DNA from: CAWEQW01 sp963811365
GTDB taxonomy: Bacteria > Actinomycetota > Actinomycetes > Propionibacteriales > Nocardioidaceae
Reading direction: 5' to 3'
Assembly (NCBI GenBank): GCA_963811365.1
Contig: CAWEQW010000006.1
Coordinates: forward strand, 248,001-312,000
Length of the DNA stretch: 64,000 nt
The notes below the pieces were generated by a model, which worked only from the letters and a program-made list of their open reading frames with translations, did not search any database and had not been told where the DNA came from. Of the stretch, positions 16,331 through 25,883 are shown piece after piece. Position 1 is the first letter of the stretch, and each line of letters starts with the position of its first letter. The position numbers and the translations under genes were made by a program.

Positions 16331-17383
16331 TCAGTGCGGGGTGACCAGGCGAGCCACCCGGCCACCGGAGCCGGACGCCCAGCAGGGCCCTTGTGCGGGG
16401 CACTGCACGGCATGGAAGCCCGTGTCGCTGAAGGTCGTCCAGCTCCGGCCGCCGTCCGCCGTGAGGTCGCTCCCGGACGGTCCTACCGCGACGGCGCTCC
16501 ACGGCCGCCCCGGCATCCAGTCGACACCGGAGCGGTAGCCACCCAGGTCCCCGCCGCCCGTCCAGGCGTCACCGTCCCGGGTGCGCGCCGAGGCGTCGAC
16601 GCCGTTCGTCTCGGAGGTGAAGTCGCCGCCGACGGCGAGGCCGCGATGCGGGTCGTGGAAGGCCAGCGAGAACACCCCGCCCGCGCCGGACGCCGGGATC
16701 GGCTGGTCGCTCACCGACCAGGTCCGCCCACCGTCGCGGGAGTGGTAGATCCGCGCAGCGGCCCCGCCCGAGGCGATCCACGCGTTCCGTCCGCCCTGCG
16801 TGACCAGGCAGGTCCCGCTGGCGGCGAAGCCGAACTCCCCGTCGACGGCGCGCGGCATCCCGGCCGAGGCCAGCACCCGCCACGACCGGCCGCCGTCGTA
16901 CGTCGCCGCCACCCGGAACGCCCCGTGCACCGGGTCGCTCACCGCCAGACCGCGCCGGCCTCCGGCGAAGAACGCCATGCAGTCGTAGAACGCCGCGGCG
17001 TCGTCGTTGACGAACGCCAGCCGCCACGTGCGGCCACCGTCGTCGGTGCGGTAGATCCGGGAGGCGTTCCCGGTGCCGATGGCGAGCACGCTGGCGCGCA
17101 GGGCGTCGCGCGCCTCGATGTCGCGGAACAGCAGGGCCGCGGAGCCCGGCGGGGCCACGTCGGACCATGACCTGCCGCCGTCCGTCGTACGCCAGACGCC
17201 ACCACCGTCGCCCGCGACCCAGGCGACCCGCCCGTCCACGGCGGACAGGCCGCGCAGGCTCTCCGTGGACGGCGTGTCGCGCTCGAGCCAGCGCGGTGAG
17301 CCCGCCGGGCGCGCATCGGCGGACGCGAGGGTGGCTCCGGACAGCAGCAGGGCGAGGACGAGGATCCCGAGAAGGCGTCGCAT
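16331..17383 (-). CDS. Secreted YCF48-like beta-propeller (photosynthesis-system repeat) protein
   Basis: A 350-residue exported protein. Residues 1-25 are a signal peptide (MRRLLGILVLALLLSGATL, cleavage near ASADA). The mature part carries repeats of DGGRSW/DGGRTW at about 55-residue spacing (for example WRTTDGGRSWSDV, YRTDDGGRTWRLAF, YDGGRSWRVL, HSRDGGRTWSV), the blade motif of YCF48/sortilin-like seven-blade propellers. These are usually extracellular or periplasmic scaffolds. ATG 17383 is chosen because it begins the signal peptide. The NHL-type gene ends 38 bases upstream on the same strand. Confidence 0.85.
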   Translation of the reverse strand: MRRLLGILVLALLLSGATLASADARPAGSPRWLERDTPSTESLRGLSAVDGRVAWVAGDGGGVWRTTDGGRSWSDVAPPGSAALLFRDIEARDALRASVLAIGTGNASRIYRTDDGGRTWRLAFVNDDAAAFYDCMAFFAGGRRGLAVSDPVHGAFRVAATYDGGRSWRVLASAGMPRAVDGEFGFAASGTCLVTQGGRNAWIASGGAAARIYHSRDGGRTWSVSDQPIPASGAGGVFSLAFHDPHRGLAVGGDFTSETNGVDASARTRDGDAWTGGGDLGGYRSGVDWMPGRPWSAVAVGPSGSDLTADGGRSWTTFSDTGFHAVQCPAQGPCWASGSGGRVARLVTPH

Positions 17384-17421
17384 GCCAGCACCCTGGCCCC
17401 ACGCTCCCCGGATGTCCAGCG

Positions 17422-19266
17422 TCAGTCCCGGCCCCCGCCCGAGAGCGGCAGCACCAGACGGGCGTCGCCCGCGTCCGTCACGCGCACCGGCAGCCCCCAG
17501 TCCTGCTGGTGCAGGTGGCACGCCGCGCCGGCACCTGCGTGCGTGTCGCACGAGGCGGCGCGCGCGGCGACGTGCAGCACTCCGTCGCCGACGGCCGGGT
17601 CCAGCGTGAGGGTCCGGGAGAGCTCAGTACCGCGACCCTGTCCCGACCGGAGCAGCTGCGGCGGCGTCGCCGTGACCGAGAGCTGGCTCGGCGGCCCGAA
17701 GCGGTCGTCGACCTTCTGGCCCGGAGGCGGCTCGAACGAGACGACCAGCTCGACCTGCCCGCTGTGGACCTCGGTGACCGGTCGCCGTGTGGTGTGCTCG
17801 AACCCGTCAGCGCGTGCGAGGGCGCCCAGCGGCACCCGGGTCAGGCGGTGGGCCGCCGACTCGACGACCAGCAGGTGCTCGCCGTCCACGAGGGCGCCGC
17901 TCGGCTCGGCGAGGCCGGTGGCCACGGTGCCGAGCTCCCCCGCGACCGGGTCGAAACGGCGCACGGCTCCGTTGTAGGTGTCGCAGACCGCCACCGAGCC
18001 GTCCGGCAGCGCGGTGACGCCGAGCGGGTGCTGCAGGAGCGCCGTGGCGGCCGGCCCGTCCCGGAAGCCGAAGTCGAACAGCCCGGTGCCGACGGCCGTA
18101 TGCACCTCGCCGTCCCGGACGCACCGCAGCGACGAGGTCTCGCTGTCGGCGAGCCAGAGCCGGTCGCCGGCGGCCGCGAGGCCGGAGGTCTGGGCGAACC
18201 ACGCCTCGCGCAGCGGACCGTCGAGCAGCCCCTCGTTGGCCGTCCCTGCGACGTCGTCGAGCTCTCCGGTGCGCGGGTCGAACGTCCACAGCTGGTGGAT
18301 GCCGGCCATCGCCACCCAGATCCGGTCCTGCCACCAGACGACGTCCCAGGGGCTCGACAGCGAGGCGTTGCCGCCGACCGCACGGCCGAGCAGCCTCTGG
18401 CGGCCGTCGCCCGCGACCGTCGTGACCGACCCGCTGCCGAGCGCGACTCCGCGCAGCGCGTGGTTCACGGTGTCCGCGACGACGACCTGGTAGCCGGCCT
18501 GCCGCGCAACCTCCTGGGGCAGCAGGCAGAGCCCGTTCGGCTCGTCGAACGCGGCCGTGTCCGGCGTACCGTCGAGCATCCCGCGCCGCCCGCTGCCGAT
18601 CCGGCGGACCACCGTCTCCGCGTCCGCCTCCAGCTCCACCAGCTGGTGGTGGCCGGCGTCGGCGACCAGGAACCCCTCGCCGGGCAGGGCGATCGCCTTC
18701 GCGGGGAAGCGCAGGGCGCCCTCCTCGACCGGGGGTGCGACGTAGGGCGAGTCGCCGGGCTGCAGGGTTCCGCGCCCGAGGTAGTGCTCCCGCAGGCCGC
18801 TGATCCGGGCGTCGATGGCGTGCGCGTGCCCCTCGCCGGCGAACTGCGCGACCACGTACCCCTCGGGGTCGACCAGCACGAGGGTGGGCCAGGCGCGCGC
18901 GGTGTAGGCCTGCCAGGTCATCAGCTCCGGGTCGTCGAGGACCGGATGGTGCACGCCGTACCGCTCCACGGCAGCGACCAGCGCGTCGGCGTCCGCCTCG
19001 TGGGCGAACTTCGGCGAGTGCACGCCCACGACGACGAGCTCGTCGGCGTACCTCTCCTCGAGGGGACGCAGCTCCTCGAGGACGTGCAGGCAGTTGACGC
19101 AGCAGAACGCCCAGAAGTCGAGCAGCAGCCAGCGTCCGCGGAAGTCGCCCAGCGCGTACGGCTTGCCTCCGGTGTTCAGCCAGCCGCGTCCCTGCAGCTC
19201 CGGAGCGCGGACCCGGGGACGGTCGCCGGCGTCGCGGGGGGTCGTCACCGGATCAGTGAACCTCAT
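17422..19266 (-). CDS. NHLRC2-like thioredoxin-domain/NHL-repeat protein
   Basis: A 614-residue protein with three parts. A thioredoxin-like domain (about residues 30-165) has WAFCCVNCLHVLEEL, where the CxxC-type site reads CCVNC, and AWPTLVLVDPEG with the cis-Pro. An NHL beta-propeller follows (about 190-500), with repeats such as FDEPNGLCLL, LSSPWDVVWW and LQHPLGVTALPDGSVAVCDTYN. A C-terminal beta-rich region closes the protein. The same order is seen in animal NHLRC2 and its bacterial homologues. No signal peptide, so the CxxC site should work in the cytoplasm. Its physiological partner is unknown. ATG 19266 fits the family N-terminus. Confidence 0.88.
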   Translation of the reverse strand: MRFTDPVTTPRDAGDRPRVRAPELQGRGWLNTGGKPYALGDFRGRWLLLDFWAFCCVNCLHVLEELRPLEERYADELVVVGVHSPKFAHEADADALVAAVERYGVHHPVLDDPELMTWQAYTARAWPTLVLVDPEGYVVAQFAGEGHAHAIDARISGLREHYLGRGTLQPGDSPYVAPPVEEGALRFPAKAIALPGEGFLVADAGHHQLVELEADAETVVRRIGSGRRGMLDGTPDTAAFDEPNGLCLLPQEVARQAGYQVVVADTVNHALRGVALGSGSVTTVAGDGRQRLLGRAVGGNASLSSPWDVVWWQDRIWVAMAGIHQLWTFDPRTGELDDVAGTANEGLLDGPLREAWFAQTSGLAAAGDRLWLADSETSSLRCVRDGEVHTAVGTGLFDFGFRDGPAATALLQHPLGVTALPDGSVAVCDTYNGAVRRFDPVAGELGTVATGLAEPSGALVDGEHLLVVESAAHRLTRVPLGALARADGFEHTTRRPVTEVHSGQVELVVSFEPPPGQKVDDRFGPPSQLSVTATPPQLLRSGQGRGTELSRTLTLDPAVGDGVLHVAARAASCDTHAGAGAACHLHQQDWGLPVRVTDAGDARLVLPLSGGGRD

Positions 19267-19336
19267 CGGGCCGGCCGCCACCGACCCGCGCTGCCAGGCG
19301 AGACACCCGCCGAGCAACGGATCTACAGTCGTGGCC

Positions 19337-19999
19337 ATGGCGAACACCACGATCGGCCTCTCCGAGGATCTCGCCGCGTACGTCGTCGAAGTCGGCGCAC
19401 GCGAGCCGGACGTCCTGGCCCGGCTCCGGGCGGAGACCGCCGCCCTGCCCGAGCACGACATGCAGATCGCCCCGGAGCAGGGCGCACTCCTGGCCATGCT
19501 GGTCGAGCTCACCGGCGCCCGCCGCTGCGTCGAGGTGGGCACGTTCACCGGCTACTCCTCCACGGCCGTGGCGCTGGCCCTTCCCGAGGACGGGCGCCTC
19601 GTGTGCTGCGACGTCTCGGAGGAGTGGACCGAGGTGGCGCGCCGGTTCTGGACCGAGGCCGGGGTCCTGGACAAGGTCGACCTGCGGATCGGTCCGGCCG
19701 CCGAGACGCTCGACCAGCTGCTCGCGGACGGCCAGCAGGCGACGTACGACTTCGCCTTCGTGGACGCCGACAAGCCCGGCTACGACGGGTACTACGAGCG
19801 ACTGCTCCAGCTGGTCCGACGAGGCGGCCTGATCGTGTTCGACAACATGCTGCGAGGCGGCGCGGTGGTGGAGCCGAACCCGCGCGACGAGGGCACCCGA
19901 GCCGTCCGGGCCCTGAACGCCAAGCTGGCCGCTGACGAGCGGGTCTCGGTCTGCCTGGTGCCGGTCGCGGACGGCGTGACGCTGGCACGGCGCCGCTGA
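19337..19999 (+). CDS. O-methyltransferase (caffeoyl-CoA OMT-like, SAM-dependent)
   Basis: A 220-residue class I methyltransferase of the Methyltransf_3 family. The SAM-binding motif VEVGTFTGYSSTAVALALP lies around residue 65, the metal-binding motif FVDADKPGYDGYYE around 140 and FDNMLRGG around 170, all matching cation-dependent O-methyltransferases that act on catechols or similar vicinal diols. The substrate here is not known. ATG 19337 gives the usual family length. It is transcribed away from the NHL gene, from a 70-bp shared upstream region. Confidence 0.93.
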   Translation: MANTTIGLSEDLAAYVVEVGAREPDVLARLRAETAALPEHDMQIAPEQGALLAMLVELTGARRCVEVGTFTGYSSTAVALALPEDGRLVCCDVSEEWTEVARRFWTEAGVLDKVDLRIGPAAETLDQLLADGQQATYDFAFVDADKPGYDGYYERLLQLVRRGGLIVFDNMLRGGAVVEPNPRDEGTRAVRALNAKLAADERVSVCLVPVADGVTLARRR

Positions 20000-20093
20000 G
20001 GGTGCGCCCCCAGGTCATCCTCTGAGGGTGAGCGCATCGGCCGGGAGCCGGCTCTAGCGTCGGAGGCGATCCCCCGACCGATATGGACGACCC

Positions 20094-20996
20094 GTGAAGC
20101 GCACCCGCTCCGTCGCCTCCATGGTCTGTCTCGTCCTGGGGCTCCTGCTGCTGCCGGCCGCGGTGGCCGGCCGCTGGGCCCGCGACACCGTCGTGGACGA
20201 GAAGGGCTACCTCGCGGCGGTCGCGCCGCTCGCGACCGACCCCGCGGTCATGAAGGCCGTCGAGGACCGGCTCACCGCCCAGGTGATGACGGCGGTGGAA
20301 AGCCGGCAGCTGCTCGGTGGCGTGCTCAACGGCCCGATCGAGGCGCTGGTCGGCCGCGCGGCGACGTTCGTGGTCGAGAGCCCGCAGTTCGCGACCGCCT
20401 GGACCGCGGCCAACCAGGCGGCGCACCGCCAGCTGGTGTCGGTGCTGTCCGGTGACACCGGCAACCTCTCGGTGGGCGCCGACAACACCGTCGACCTCAC
20501 CGTGGACCAGCTGGGCGCGGCGCTGCGCGACGGGCTGACCGCCGCAGGCGTCCCGTTCGCCGCCCAGATCCCCGACGTCTCGGTCACCTTTCCGATCGGT
20601 ACGACGCAGCAGGTCGCCCGCGGCCAGCAGGCGTACACGGCGCTGGACCGGTGGGGAGCGGTCCTGCCGTTCGTCGTGGCCGTCCTGCTGCTCGTCGCGG
20701 TGCTCGTGGCCGACCGCCGGCTCCGCGCCCTGGCCTGGACCGGGCTCGGCGGGGTGCTGGGCATGCTCGCGCTCGAGGCGGCCATGGTCCTCGGCCGAAG
20801 CCGCCTCCTGGACGCGCTGCCGTCGGGCTCGCCGCCGGCAGCCGCCCGAGCCTGGTACGACGCGCTCACCACCGGCCTGCGCCAGACGCTCCTGGTGGTG
20901 ATGCTGGTCGCCGCGGTGCTGATGGCGGTCGGGTTCGTGGCCGACCGCGCCGTACGTCGAGGCGACCGCGCCCGGGCCCCTACGCTTGCGACATGA
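20094..20996 (+). CDS. Integral membrane protein with a large external loop
   Basis: A 300-residue protein, GTG start at 20094. One transmembrane helix lies at about residues 8-26 (VCLVLGLLLLPAAVAG); a long soluble region (about 30-180) rich in DP, AV and polar residues follows; three helices close the protein (VVAVLLLVAVLVA, LGGVLGMLALEAAMVLG, TLLVVMLVAAVLMAVGFVA). I recognise no functional motif. Its stop overlaps the start of the next gene by ATGA, so the two are translationally coupled. Confidence 0.75.
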   Translation: MKRTRSVASMVCLVLGLLLLPAAVAGRWARDTVVDEKGYLAAVAPLATDPAVMKAVEDRLTAQVMTAVESRQLLGGVLNGPIEALVGRAATFVVESPQFATAWTAANQAAHRQLVSVLSGDTGNLSVGADNTVDLTVDQLGAALRDGLTAAGVPFAAQIPDVSVTFPIGTTQQVARGQQAYTALDRWGAVLPFVVAVLLLVAVLVADRRLRALAWTGLGGVLGMLALEAAMVLGRSRLLDALPSGSPPAAARAWYDALTTGLRQTLLVVMLVAAVLMAVGFVADRAVRRGDRARAPTLAT

Positions 20997-21826
20997 CCCA
21001 CGCCGAGACGACCGACGCCGAGCGACTCTGGGGCTACGTCGAGACGTGGCGGGCGACGGCCGACGACGTGCTCGTGCTGCTGCGGGACCTCACGCCGGAG
21101 GACTGGGCGCGGCCCACGGACCTGACCGGGTGGGACGTCCGGGCGGTGGCCTCCCACCTCGCGCACCTGGAGTCGGAGCTCGCCGGCAACCCGCAGGCCG
21201 ACGTCGAGGTGCCGCCGCGCGACCACATCCGCTCGTCCATGGGCCACTACACCGAGCGCGGACCGGTGGCTCGCGTCGGCTGGCCGACCGCCGAGATCGT
21301 GGACGAGCTCGAGACCGCCGTCTCGGTCCGCTACGCCAGGCTGCGGGAGGAGCCGCCGACGGAGGGCGCCGGCGCGCCGCCCACGACACCCGGCGGGATC
21401 GGCTGGAACTGGCAGACCCTGCTGTCGAACCGGGTGGTGGACTGCTGGATGCACGAGCAGGACATCCGTCGCGCGACGAACCGGCCGGGCGGCTACGACC
21501 GGCCGGGCGCCGCACACACCGTCGAGTCGTTCGCCGACGGGTTCGGGTACGTGGTCGGCAAGCGGGTGCAGCCGCGCGCGGGTACGACGGTCGCGCTGCA
21601 CGTCACGGGCGGACCGACGGCGCAGGTCACGGTCGAGGAGGGCGTCGACGGCCGCGCCCGGAGGGTGCCCGAGCCGGTGGAGCCTACGGTGCTGCTCACG
21701 ATGGGCGCCGAGGCGTACATCGTCCTGTCCGGCGGGCGCCGCGGCCCCGAAGCGGTCGACGTCGAGGTCGTCGGGGACCGGGCGGTCGGCGACGCGGTGC
21801 TCGCCGCCCTGCCACTCACCCCCTGA
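20993..21826 (+). CDS. Maleylpyruvate isomerase family mycothiol-dependent enzyme (MDMPI/DinB-like)
   Basis: A 277-residue protein with the DinB-like four-helix bundle at the N-terminus (about 1-150: WRATADDVLVLLRDLTPEDWARPTDLTGWDVRAVASHLAHLE, the MDMPI_N signature with its metal-binding His) and a C-terminal sterol carrier-like domain. Enzymes of this family use mycothiol, the actinobacterial thiol, in isomerisation or transfer reactions; most have no known substrate. Start at ATG 20993 overlaps the previous stop by 4 bases. Confidence 0.85.
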   Translation: MTHAETTDAERLWGYVETWRATADDVLVLLRDLTPEDWARPTDLTGWDVRAVASHLAHLESELAGNPQADVEVPPRDHIRSSMGHYTERGPVARVGWPTAEIVDELETAVSVRYARLREEPPTEGAGAPPTTPGGIGWNWQTLLSNRVVDCWMHEQDIRRATNRPGGYDRPGAAHTVESFADGFGYVVGKRVQPRAGTTVALHVTGGPTAQVTVEEGVDGRARRVPEPVEPTVLLTMGAEAYIVLSGGRRGPEAVDVEVVGDRAVGDAVLAALPLTP

Positions 21827-21870
21827 CCCGTCGCATCCTCACCCCCACAGACCGCCGACCGGTCGCATCC

Positions 21871-22839
21871 TTACAGCCAGGGGCGCCGTGTCCCGAGAGC
21901 GCGGCGCGCCTCCAGGACTCCCTCGGCCAGCACGCGGCACGCATCCGCGCGCGGGTCGAAGACGTCCGCCCTGCGGAAGACCTTGATGACGAAACGGTGC
22001 TCGCGCTCGATCCAGGCCCGGCGTCGGCGGTCGCGCGCACGGTCGGCCTCGGCCGAGTGATGCTCCTCACCGTCGTACTCCGCGGCGAAGCGGAGCTTCT
22101 CGGCGCCGATGTCGAGCCGGTACGTGCACGAGGGCCCAGCAACCCGCAGCTGCGGCTCGGGCGGCGGCATGCCGCCGGTGTCCAGCCAGCGCAGGCGCAG
22201 GGTCGACTCGCCCGGCGACTCGGCCCGTGGGTCGGCGAGTGGCGCCAGCTCGCGGAGCCGAACGACACCACGCTGCCTGCGGAACCGCTCCACCCCGTCG
22301 AGGAGCTCGTCCCTGCTGAACCGGCCGAGCCGCAGGAGCGCGTCGAGCGCGCCGATCGCCTGGTCGCGGTGCAGCATCCGGCCGAGATCCCACGCTGTCC
22401 GCAACGGGGTGGTCACGACGATGCCGTCGAGCTCCATCACGTCGCCGGGCAGCAGTGCGCGCTCTCCGCTCACCACGAGGCCGTTGCGCAGCCGCGGGTT
22501 GCCGGGCGCCCGGAACACGGTCACCTTCGGGACGTCGAGATGGTCGCCTGGCGCCAAGGTCGCGGCCGAGTGCAGCCAGCCGGCGATGCGGTCCGTGACC
22601 ACGCAGTCCGGAGGTACGACGAGCCGCAGCGCGTGCGCACGCAGGGGCACGGAGTCGGCGACCTGGGCCGCGACGTAGACACCCTTGACCATCCGACGCA
22701 GGTACCCCTGCGCAGTGAGCTCGGTGAGCGCGCGGGCCGACACCCCCGCGTCGCGGGCCATCCGGGTGGTGAACGGTCGGTCGACGGGCAGCACCCATCC
22801 GTCGTCCAGCAGCGGCTGAGATCCGGGAGCGGTCGTCAT
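21871..22839 (-). CDS. AbiEi-type wHTH / DUF559 endonuclease-like protein
   Basis: A 322-residue protein joining an N-terminal winged-helix of the AbiEi antitoxin type (about residues 18-90: FTTRMARDAGVSARALTELTAQGYLRRMVKGVYVA) to a C-terminal DUF559 domain (about 220-315) with the Vsr-like core FAAEYDGEEHH and a conserved RDRRRRAWIE. The C-terminal part may have a PD-(D/E)xK nuclease fold. No AbiEii toxin gene is adjacent, so it is an orphan; such single genes are very common in actinobacteria and their role is unproven. ATG 22839 is used. Confidence 0.82.
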   Translation of the reverse strand: MTTAPGSQPLLDDGWVLPVDRPFTTRMARDAGVSARALTELTAQGYLRRMVKGVYVAAQVADSVPLRAHALRLVVPPDCVVTDRIAGWLHSAATLAPGDHLDVPKVTVFRAPGNPRLRNGLVVSGERALLPGDVMELDGIVVTTPLRTAWDLGRMLHRDQAIGALDALLRLGRFSRDELLDGVERFRRQRGVVRLRELAPLADPRAESPGESTLRLRWLDTGGMPPPEPQLRVAGPSCTYRLDIGAEKLRFAAEYDGEEHHSAEADRARDRRRRAWIEREHRFVIKVFRRADVFDPRADACRVLAEGVLEARRALGTRRPWL

Positions 22840-22991
22840 GCAAGCAGCGTGCCGGGTCGACGCGGCCTCCGGTCGGTCGTCCACAGCCGGATGTCCACGC
22901 CCCGGGCGAGCCTGCGACAGGTCGGCCCGGATGGGAGGTGAGGACGGGACGGGTCGACCGTGTTGCGGCGCGAGGACGGGACGGGTCGGCG

Positions 22992-23694
22992 TCAGGGGGC
23001 GGCGGCCGCCACCAGTCCGCGGAACAGCCCGGCGTCCTCGCGGGTCTCGGGGTGCCACTGGACGGCGACCTCGAAGCGCTCGCCGCGGCGCTCGATGGCC
23101 TCGAGGGTGCCGTCGGCGGCGTGCGCGGCCGCGTCGAAGCCCGGGTGCGCGCGTACCGACTGGTGGTGGTGGCAGCCGACCTGCTGCCGGTCCCCGACGA
23201 GCCGGCGCAGCCGGGATCCGGACAGCGGTCGTCGACCTCGATGGCTCGCCGAAGGCGTCGCCGCCCGGGTGAGTGCTCTTCGTGGCCGACCAGGTCGGGC
23301 GTGTGCTGGTCGAGCGACCCGCCGGCGTGCACGGCCATCACCTGCATGCCCGCGGCAGACCCCGAGCACGGGAGGCCGCGCGCGTCCGCGGCGTCGAGGA
23401 GCGCGAGCTCCCAGGCGTCCCGGTCCGGTCGCCAGCCGGCCGTGCGCGGGTGCGGGTGCGGCGCCGTACGGTGCGGGGTCGACGTCGGCGCCTCCGGTGA
23501 TGACCAGCGCGTCCAGCCGGGCCACGACGGCCGCCGCGGCGCCGGAACCGGGCGGCGGGAGCAGCACGGCCGCCCCGCCCGCGGCTCGACCACGGCGGCG
23601 TACTGGCGTCGTGCAAGCAGGTCGGCGGCTGGTCCCACACCCCCCAGCGGGCCTGCTCGCGGTAGCTGGTCAGCCCGATCGACCGCGTGGACAC
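22992..23694 (-). pseudogene. Class I glutamine amidotransferase (gamma-glutamyl-GABA hydrolase-like), multiple frameshifts
   Basis: Stitching at least four frame changes gives a PuuD/peptidase C26 protein of about 235 residues: MSTRSIGLTSYREQARWGVWDQP, ADLLARRQYAAVVE, LDALVITGGADVDP, WELALLDAADARGLP, the nucleophile region GVCRGMQVMAVHAGGSL, HHHQSV and QWHPE with the catalytic His and Glu. It would release glutamate from gamma-glutamyl products. GTG 23694 follows AGGAGGCGAA. It is the last gene of the leftward catabolic operon, 13 bases after the SDR gene. The motifs are intact apart from the frame breaks. Confidence 0.78.
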
Positions 23695-23707
23695 TTCGCC
23701 TCCTGTC

Positions 23708-24478
23708 TCACAGCGGGGTGACGTAGGCGCCGGAGATGCCGCCGTCGACGAGGAAGGTGTTCGCGGTGATGAAGCTGGACTCGTCGGAGGCCAGGAACAG
23801 CACGGCGTTCGCGATCTCCTCCGGCTCGGCGAAGCGGCCCATCGGCACGTGCACCAGCCGGCGCTGGGCCCGCTCGGCGTCCTTGGCGAACAGCTCCTGC
23901 AGCAGCGGCGTGTTCACCGGCCCCGGGCAGAGCGCGTTGACCCGGACACCCGCCCGCGGGCGAACTGCACGCCGAGCTCCCGGGACATCGACAGCACGCC
24001 GCCCTTGGAGGCGGAGTAGGAGATCTGCGACGTCGCCGCGCCCATCACCGCCACGAACGACGCGGTGTTGATGATCGACCCGCGCTTCTGCTCGAGCATG
24101 TACGGCAGCGCGGCCTTGCAGCACAGGTAAACGCTGGTGAGGTTGACCTCCTGCACCCGCCGCCACGCCTCGAGGTCGGTGTCGAGGATCGAGTCGTCCT
24201 CCGGAGGCGAGATGCCGGCGTTGTTGAAGGCGACGTCGACGGATCCGTAGGTGTCCTTCGGCGGCCGCGAACAGCGCGTCGACCTGCTCCTTGGACGGTG
24301 ACGTCGACGTGCACGTACAGCCCGCCGACCCGCTCGGCGACGTCCTTGCCCCGGTCGTCGTCGATGTCGCCGACGACGACCTTCGCGCCCTCCTCGGCGA
24401 ACCGGCGACGGTCGCCAGGCCGATGCCGGAGCATCCGCCGGTGATGACGGCGACCTGGCCGTCGAGTCGTCCTGTCAT
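23708..24478 (-). pseudogene. Short-chain dehydrogenase/reductase, multiple frameshifts
   Basis: Joining at least four frame changes gives a classical SDR of about 255 residues: VAVITGGCSGIGLATV (NAD(P)-binding TGxxxGIG), VVVGDIDDDRG, a Ser/Tyr/Lys active site with NTASFVAVMG and ISYSASKGG, and AGVRVNALCPGPVNTP. The C-terminal tail FITANTFLVDGGISGAY is typical. In this operon it could oxidise the hydroxyl of a gamma-glutamylated amino alcohol to an aldehyde for the adjacent aldehyde dehydrogenase; that role is inference. Its ATG at 24478 overlaps the stop of the ALDH gene by 4 bases. Confidence 0.8.
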
Positions 24479-25879
24479 GGTGCGGTCTCCTGTCCTGCCT
24501 CGAGCGGTCCGGGGGTCAGTCGGGCGATGAAGACGTTCTTCTCCTCGGTGAACGCGTCCGGGGCGTCGGGTCCGAGCTCGCGGCCGAGGCCGGACTGCTT
24601 GAACCCGCCGAACGGCGTCCAGTAGCGCACCGAGGCGTGCGAGTTGACGCTGAGGTTGCCGGCACTCGATGCCGCGCGCGACCCGCAGCGCCGCGGCCGA
24701 GGTCGTTGGTGAAGATCGAGCCGGACAGCCCGTACTCGGTGTCGTTGGCCAGCTCGACGGCGTGCGCCTCGTCGTCGAACGGCATCACCGCGACCACCGG
24801 GCCGAACAACTCCTCGCGCCAGATCCGCTCGTCCGTGGAGCCGGACAGCACGACCGTCGGCGGGACCCAGAACCCGTCGTTGTCGGGCGCGGACCCGGTG
24901 AACGCGACCTCGGCGTCGGCCAGGAAGCCCTGGACCGTGCGCTTCTGCTGCGCGCTGATCAGCGGTCCCATCTCGCTCGACCGGTCGCTCGGGTCGAGCA
25001 CCGCGAGGTCGCTGACCGCCGGCTCGAGCAGCGACAGGAACTCGTCGTACGCCGAGCGCTCGACCAGGATCCGCGACCGCGCGCAGCAGTCCTGGCCCGG
25101 CGTTGTCGAAGACGGCGTACGGCGCCGTGGCGGCCGCCGTGGCCAGGTCGGCGTCGGCGAACACCACGTTGGCGCGACTTGCCGCCGAGCTCCAGGGTGC
25201 ACCGCTTCACCTGCGTCAGCACAGCCCGCCATGATCTGCTTGCCGACCTCGGTGGAGCCGGTGAAGCACACCTTGCGCACCAGCGGGTGGGTCGACGAAC
25301 CGGCTGCCGACCACGGACCCCTTGCCGGGGATCACCGTCAGGACGTGCTCGGGCAGCCCCGCCTCGAGGGCGAGCTCGCCGATGCGGATCGCGGTGAGCG
25401 GGGTGAGCTCGGCGGGCTTCAGCACGACGGTGTTCCCGGCCGCGAGCGCCGGCGCGAAGCCCCAGCCGGCGATCGGCATCGGGAAGTTCCACGGCACGAT
25501 CACGCCCGACCACGCCGAGCGGCTCGTGGAACGTCACGTCGACGCCGCCGGCCACCGGGATCTGCCGGCCGAACATCCGCTCGGGGGCCGCCGAGTAGTA
25601 GTTCAGGACGTCACGGACGTTGCCGGCCTCCCAGGTCGCGTTGCCCCACGTGTGGCCGGCGTTGCGCACCTCGATCTCGGCCAGCTCCTCGATGTGCGCG
25701 TCGACCACCGCCGCGAAGCGCCGCAGCAGGGTGGCGCGCTCCCCCGGCGGCATCGCCCGCCAGGCCGGGAACGCGGCGTGCGCCGCCTCGATGAGCGCGT
25801 CGGCCTGCTCGGCCGACGCCTCCTCCACCTCGACCACCGGTGTCGCGGTGGCGGGGTTCACGACGGTGAAGCCGGGCAC
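24475..25879 (-). pseudogene. Aldehyde dehydrogenase family protein, multiple frameshifts
   Basis: About six frame changes separate pieces that together make a normal NAD(P)-dependent ALDH of about 470 residues: IVPWNFPMPIAGWGFAPALA, KPAELTPLTAIRIGEL, FTGSTEVGKQIM, the Glu motif CTLELGGKS, the Cys motif GQDCCARSRI, EELFGPVVAVMPF and SFGGFKQSG-like PFGGFKQSGLGREL. It would oxidise an aldehyde to an acid in the gamma-glutamyl pathway. The probable start is GTG 25879, 4 bases after the stop of the upstream ligase gene. The breaks checked by hand need one base each, for example an extra C near 25173 and a missing G near 25225. Confidence 0.82.
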
Positions 25880-25883
25880 GAGC

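Noticed and set aside
17167..19935. A 922-codon plus-strand frame opposite the YCF48 and NHL genes
   Set aside because: Codon bias artefact of high GC. The opposite strand has signal peptide, thioredoxin and NHL motifs in the right order.
21871..22839. A complete AbiE toxin-antitoxin system
   Set aside because: Only the AbiEi-like/DUF559 protein is present. No AbiEii nucleotidyltransferase gene is adjacent.
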